Of a stretch of 64,000 bases of DNA, positions 59,978 to 64,000 are shown in pieces. Position 1 is the first letter of the stretch; each line of letters starts with the position of its first letter. A model generated the notes under the pieces. The model searched no databases. It was given only the letters and a program-made list of their open reading frames with translations, and was not told the origin of the DNA. The DNA comes from Trypanosoma brucei gambiense DAL972 (lineage: Eukaryota; Euglenozoa; Kinetoplastea; Trypanosomatida; Trypanosomatidae): NCBI RefSeq assembly GCF_000210295.1, contig NC_026744.1:1860001-1924000 (forward strand), read 5' to 3'. The position numbers were made by a program, and so were the translations under genes.

Positions 59978-61612
59978 TCACAACGAAAACGACCTAACGA
60001 CAAATATTATGAGCAATGAGGCAACGCAAAAGGCAAACAGCAGCATGCATTGGGGCAATCTGCAGCGGGAAAGTTCAAAGGCACACCTTGACAGTCTGCC
60101 GCTAACACTTGAGTGCTGATTCCACATCAATTGCATCCGGCGCAGAGGGGAAGCTGAGCGTGATCCCTTTCTTTCCTCTCCATAGCGAACATCACCCATC
60201 CTACTACCCCGGTTACCACTGTTGTGGTGTTCGAGGATGGTGCTCGCTTGCGAGGCCATCGACCGCTTCAGTTCTTCCAACCTGAGCTCCATTGCTCGAA
60301 GTAACTTTGCTTTTGTTTGCAAGCGCAAGTTCTCCTCTTCAAGGGCCTTTTCACGCTGCGCCAACTCACGAAACTTACGTTCATCCCCGTCGTTTCCGTC
60401 ACAAGGGTAACCTATTGGCACAGCACACGTCGACTTGGTTTGTTGCACAGCCTCTTCATATTTACGAGCCCACGCCTCTGCATCGTCGCGGCTCTTTTGC
60501 AGTGCCTCCTGCAAGCCCATGACCAGAGCACGATTTTCTTCAGAAAGAAGAAGGGTTTGGAAAGCCTCCTCGCGCATGTTAGCCTCCTCCTCCAAACTCC
60601 TCACAAGTCCCTCCTGTCTACCCAACTCGCGCTGCAGGGAGTTTACCTCAGCCGCAAGCTGCTGTGCATATTCCATGCGACTTGCAAGCTCCCTACTAAG
60701 TCCTGCTACGCGCTCGGTCAGCTGTTGTTCCATCTGCTCTCTCTCCAGTCTCACATTTGAAATTCTCCGCTGTGCGGCTTCTGCCTCGTGTTGTGCCTGA
60801 TGAAGAAGGGTCTGAAGAGTGGCAAGCTGTTCCTCCCGCTGATACACTTCATTCATGCATCGTTGCTGTTCCAACTCATGCGCACGCTGCATCTCACGTA
60901 ACTTGGCTGCATGTCTCTCTTCCAAGTTGCTCATTTCTGATCGCACTGTCTCCAACTGCTGCTGGTGAGCCGCGTCACTAGCTTTCAGCGCGTTTTCAAG
61001 CACCTTCTCCTTATTTGCTGCGTCCCCACCGCTCTCCAGCTGAGTTGTGTTTTGAGTCATAAGGGCCGAAAGCTCTCTATATTGTTCAGCTAGGCGCTCA
61101 AGGCGGGTCTTCATGACACAAACTTCGTGCTCGGACAGTGCTAATTCTTTTTCCTTGAGCTCCATAGCATCCCTGAGTTTGTGCAGCTCTGCCTCATGTT
61201 GTTGCGTCTCCGCATCAGTGCGCATGGTGTGCTCCACCGCGCACGTCTCCCGCACACGGGCGATAGCCTGCTTAAGATCCCGCTCGTGTTGCTCAACCAT
61301 GCTGCGCTTCTCCTTTCGAAGTTCCATTAGTTGCGTCTGCACATTTTGCAGCTCTTCATCCTTCAGGCTGGTTCGCTCGCGGAACTCCTTCTCTAACTGC
61401 ACCCGCAGGGCCCCCATTTCGGAGCCATGGTTTGCATTAACTTGCTTTAGTTCGTCTCTTAGCTGCTTGTTCTTTTTTGTCGCCTCACTCAGTTGCTGGG
61501 CAACGGATTGCTTCCATAAATTTGTTTTCTCCTGAAGGTCTCGCAGCTGTTCCTCGGCGGAGGGACGACGCGAGCCGTTAGCTTTGTCAGTTGCCTCCTC
61601 AGATGTGTCCAT
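59978..61612 (-). CDS. tail-anchored coiled-coil protein, golgin-like
   Basis: A 544-aa protein that is nearly all coiled coil from about 20 to 470, with dense heptads and many Gln/Glu/Arg (for example LRDLQEKTNLWKQSV and LASRMEYAQQLAAEVNSLQR), ending in one hydrophobic segment (CMLLFAFCVASLLIIFVVRSF) at the extreme C-terminus. That is the layout of golgins such as golgin-84 and CASP, and of the tail-anchored Golgi protein TbG63 described in T. brucei, whose size is close to this one (about 63 kDa). The identity with TbG63 is a guess from size and layout. The ATG at 61612 (MDTSEEATDK) is preferred over 61642 because the first AG after the sense pyrimidine tract (about 61654-61667) lies at 61628-61629, between them. 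Confidence 0.88.
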   Translation of the reverse strand: MDTSEEATDKANGSRRPSAEEQLRDLQEKTNLWKQSVAQQLSEATKKNKQLRDELKQVNANHGSEMGALRVQLEKEFRERTSLKDEELQNVQTQLMELRKEKRSMVEQHERDLKQAIARVRETCAVEHTMRTDAETQQHEAELHKLRDAMELKEKELALSEHEVCVMKTRLERLAEQYRELSALMTQNTTQLESGGDAANKEKVLENALKASDAAHQQQLETVRSEMSNLEERHAAKLREMQRAHELEQQRCMNEVYQREEQLATLQTLLHQAQHEAEAAQRRISNVRLEREQMEQQLTERVAGLSRELASRMEYAQQLAAEVNSLQRELGRQEGLVRSLEEEANMREEAFQTLLLSEENRALVMGLQEALQKSRDDAEAWARKYEEAVQQTKSTCAVPIGYPCDGNDGDERKFRELAQREKALEEENLRLQTKAKLLRAMELRLEELKRSMASQASTILEHHNSGNRGSRMGDVRYGEERKGSRSASPLRRMQLMWNQHSSVSGRLSRCAFELSRCRLPQCMLLFAFCVASLLIIFVVRSFSL

Positions 61613-62050
61613 TGCACCGTCTCGCCCCTGGAGGTTACGCAAGATCGGAAAAAGGAAACAAGGTTAACACCAGATGAGGACTCAAATCAGATAATAGAGA
61701 AGAATTAATATATATATATATATATACATATATATGCATAGATCTCAGCGTGCAAAGAACACATCGATAAAACACGAGGGCGCTTCATAATGCGGCGGGT
61801 CCGCTTTAGCTGGTCCAACAAATCTCATGAGGGGTCAGTGAGACAGGAAGGAGAGCAAAGTACATCCTTGCCTCCCTATGTATGAGGTTATACACAGCTT
61901 TCACTTGCACACTTCCAATAGTTCCACCAGCAGGTAAGTTTCGCCCCTTCCCCGGTAGTGCTCCGAGAAACAAAAGGGAATAATGTGTGAGAAACACGGG
62001 AAATGAAAAATAAAAAAAAAACAACAGAACATCCTCCCTTTTTCTAGCGA
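61613..62050. other. intergenic region with (TA)n
   Basis: About 440 bases. A TA run lies at about 61707-61735, and a sense pyrimidine tract near 61654-61667 likely serves splicing of the golgin-like mRNA. A plus-strand A-tract lies near 62011-62021. Confidence 0.6.
61707..61735. repeat. (TA)n microsatellite
   Basis: Simple TA run with a few interruptions at its right end (acatatatatg). Confidence 0.9.
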
Positions 62051-62773
62051 CTATGTTCCAAGTGCCTTTTTTGCAACATCATTAAACTTATGGCAAACCC
62101 AACGGAGACCCCGGGGCTCCTCTACATGCACCGCAACCTCAAGCGCTGCCAAATCCATGTGTTTGTTGGCCTCAACCAGTTCATTCACCTTTTGTTCCAA
62201 GGCGTCAATTCGCTGTAGTAGGCGTCTTTCCTTCGCCTCAGAGGCCTTTGCGCTCGAGGTAATTTCAGCATACAACACAAACGCAAGAATGAAATACACC
62301 AGCAACTCAATGAGGAGCTCAGCTCCTGCGGCTACAAGGTGTTCCTCAGACAAGGAAGCGGAGTAACCTTCCCTAAAAGTTTGCCACACCGTTCTCATGG
62401 GCCGCGATGAAAAGAAAATTCGACCGCTACGACTCCTTCCACCTCTGCTCGAAGGTGTGGAACCAAGCAATGACCGCACTCGCGGCGCCACCGTGACCGC
62501 TCGGTCCTCTTTTGATTTTCCAAATGTCGATGTGGAGCCTTCTCCGGTGGCACCGTCTTGCTTCGACGAGTTGACTGGAGTTGGTTTGTGTTTTTCCTCC
62601 ACATGCCACCTCGCCATGACAGAGGAAATGGCTGCAGACAAGTGTCCAAGTCGAAGGCAGACTGTTCGTGTGATACTCGCCCCGTGTTGGGCTTTTTTCA
62701 CGGTACGACTAACCATCGGCTTAGACATCTGCCTGATGGCCAGCAGGGCGAAGCGGTAAACTGGTGCTGGCAT
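62051..62773 (-). CDS. OPA3: OPA3-like mitochondrial membrane protein
   Basis: A 240-aa protein with the hallmarks of the OPA3 family, mitochondrial proteins whose human member is mutated in optic atrophy. The start MPAPVYRFALLAIRQMSKPMVSRTVKKAQH matches the family's N-terminal 'P..KL..L.iRqvSKPia..ik..A'. Near the C-terminus LVAAGAELLIELLVYFILAFVLYAE is the conserved membrane segment and AKERRLLQRIDALEQKVNEL the short coiled coil that follows. A Ser/Arg/Lys-rich insertion (about 65-130) takes the place of the usual short middle region. Location in the inner or outer mitochondrial membrane is inferred. The ATG at 62773 matches the family start; the upstream ATG at 62851 would add a lysine-rich stretch from translating an A-tract. 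Confidence 0.88.
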   Translation of the reverse strand: MPAPVYRFALLAIRQMSKPMVSRTVKKAQHGASITRTVCLRLGHLSAAISSVMARWHVEEKHKPTPVNSSKQDGATGEGSTSTFGKSKEDRAVTVAPRVRSLLGSTPSSRGGRSRSGRIFFSSRPMRTVWQTFREGYSASLSEEHLVAAGAELLIELLVYFILAFVLYAEITSSAKASEAKERRLLQRIDALEQKVNELVEANKHMDLAALEVAVHVEEPRGLRWVCHKFNDVAKKALGT

Positions 62774-64000
62774 TTCTCTTTTTTTTTTTTTTTTGAAGCA
62801 AGCCGGCCTCCAGATGATGGGACGATAGATAAACCTCAGATGTACTTGCACCTTCTCTCCTTCTTCTTGACTCCCGATACCTTCTTTATGTTATCGCAAC
62901 ACGCTACCGAGAGTGTGTGGGTGCGTATAACTGAGTGTATGCCTCACTCACTGTGTCTCTGCAAGAGTAAATTTGTACAGGGTATAATAAAAATATGATG
63001 ATTGAAGACAGTTGGAGAAATAATAGAAAGAATTAAATGATGACTTACCGACATGAAGGTGCAACCGATGCGACCGGCGCGGCTGTTACCACCAAATGCG
63101 AGGGCACAACAAATTCCTCGTGCATGGAGAGGGCAAGAAACGAAAGGGAAAAAGAACAGAGGGACATGAGTAAATAATAACAAAAATAATAAAAAAGGGG
63201 AAGAAACGAAAGAGCCAAAAAAAAAAAAAAGAAACAACCACCGCAGTAAATAAAAATGAAAAAAAAACGAGGAGGGGGGAGGGAGCTATAACACCGACAT
63301 GCCATGCATTTTATTTGTTTACGACAAGCTACACACCCCACATAAGCACCGTGAATCCCTCACCTACCAAGTAAAAAAGACAAAAAGAAACGAGAAAAAG
63401 CACGTGGAAAGATTTGGTGGGTGTGCAGGTTTGCATGCGTGCACGTCCGTTTGTCTGAGACGGAGAGGGGGGAAAAAAAAGAAAAAAAAAGAAGAAAAAA
63501 CTGTAGAAAAACGAGAGAGACACGAAAAAGGGGCGAGCAAATGTAACATACGGGTGGGATTACGGTACCCGCGATACTGCATTGGATGAATGGGTCGATG
63601 ACGCGTGCATGTGCCTGTATATGCTTATGTATATATTTATATATATATATATATATACATATATGTGTGCGTGTGGGCGCGTGCCTTTGTGTTCGGAAGT
63701 AACATAAGAAGGGTGTGGTAAAAGAAAAAAAAAAATCGGCTATTCCAATCCACATTCTTACATCGCCGTCTTGTAATAATAACCAACAGCTCCAGAAGAG
63801 AAAAGAAAGAAGAATTGAAATGCGCGCGAGTACGTGAAGAGAGGCCACACGTTCAACCACTTGCACAGGGAAGGTGTGAGTCCCATCATGCACTTGTTTA
63901 CCCTTTTCCTCAGTGGGGATATTGGAGAAGTATGCGGGAGCTGCAGTTGTTGTGACGAACTGCGAAATTCTGCCCAACCAAAATTCGCAAAGGCACGTGT
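62774..64000. other. right edge, low-complexity non-coding
   Basis: About 1.2 kb with no supportable gene. It has a T-tract (62779-62794), several A-tracts (63217-63230, 63473-63490, 63726-63736) and AT runs near 63632-63663. The large minus-strand frame at 63360-63977 is Phe/Ser-rich because it is read from these tracts, and I reject it. Sense pyrimidine runs here probably belong to the 5' region of the OPA3-like gene. Confidence 0.6.
63632..63663. repeat. (AT)n microsatellite
   Basis: AT-rich simple run in the spacer at the right end. Confidence 0.85.

Noticed and set aside
63360..63977. 205-aa minus-strand frame at the right edge
   Set aside because: Built from A/T tracts and AT microsatellite; Phe/Ser/Ile-rich low-complexity translation.
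1..64000. CRISPR arrays, bacterial promoters, Shine-Dalgarno sites or operons
   Set aside because: The window is eukaryotic nuclear DNA; no regularly spaced direct repeats were seen and gene starts fit trans-splicing, not bacterial signals.

Overview
The window reads as nuclear DNA from a trypanosome (Kinetoplastea), probably a Trypanosoma of the brucei-like type; I cannot fix the species. The evidence is intronless genes packed head to tail on one strand, pyrimidine-rich tracts on the sense strand just before several start codons (as expected for spliced-leader trans-splicing), and gene types typical of the group: a kinetoplast-type DNA ligase, a fused cap guanylyltransferase-methyltransferase, a POT1-like polyamine/amino-acid permease and a tubulin tyrosine ligase-like enzyme. 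All 21 protein genes I support lie on the minus strand, so transcription runs from right to left. The only plus-strand gene I support is tRNA-Gly(CCC) at 28933-29003.

Layout in the direction of transcription (right to left). 62.8-33.8 kb: OPA3-like protein; tail-anchored coiled-coil protein (Golgi-like); a large DUF2779-like nuclease-fold protein; a universal-stress-like protein; a TTLL tubulin-modifying enzyme; a coiled-coil protein; BOP1/ERB1; an RCC1-repeat protein; a mitochondrial repeat protein; an LRR/coiled-coil protein; a kinetoplast-type DNA ligase; and a Nop9-like nucleolar PUF protein. Next is a 6.5 kb stretch without protein genes (27.3-33.8 kb) that carries the opposite-strand tRNA-Gly. 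27.3-10.0 kb: CGM1-like cap enzyme, TPR protein, small one-TM protein, divergent protein kinase, APC permease, PUS10 and a Tex/S1 protein. A second 6.6 kb empty stretch (3.4-10.0 kb) includes a GC-rich block at about 5.9-9.4 kb. The left end carries a tail-anchored cytochrome b5 and the methylcrotonyl-CoA carboxylase beta subunit.

As usual in trypanosomes, neighbours do not form a functional operon. Several themes recur: ribosome biogenesis (BOP1, Nop9-like), RNA modification and capping (PUS10, CGM1-like), mitochondrial and kinetoplast functions (MCC beta, ligase, OPA3, the 659-aa protein) and the cytoskeleton (TTLL, LRR and coiled-coil proteins). The most unusual items are the DUF2779-like protein, which resembles a bacterial family and seems to have lost the RecB-type catalytic lysine; the CGM1-like enzyme with altered guanylyltransferase motifs; a kinase with HND and DVD in place of HRD and DFG; and the two long non-coding gaps, one marked by an antisense tRNA. 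I found no supportable CRISPR array, rRNA gene or intact mobile element.
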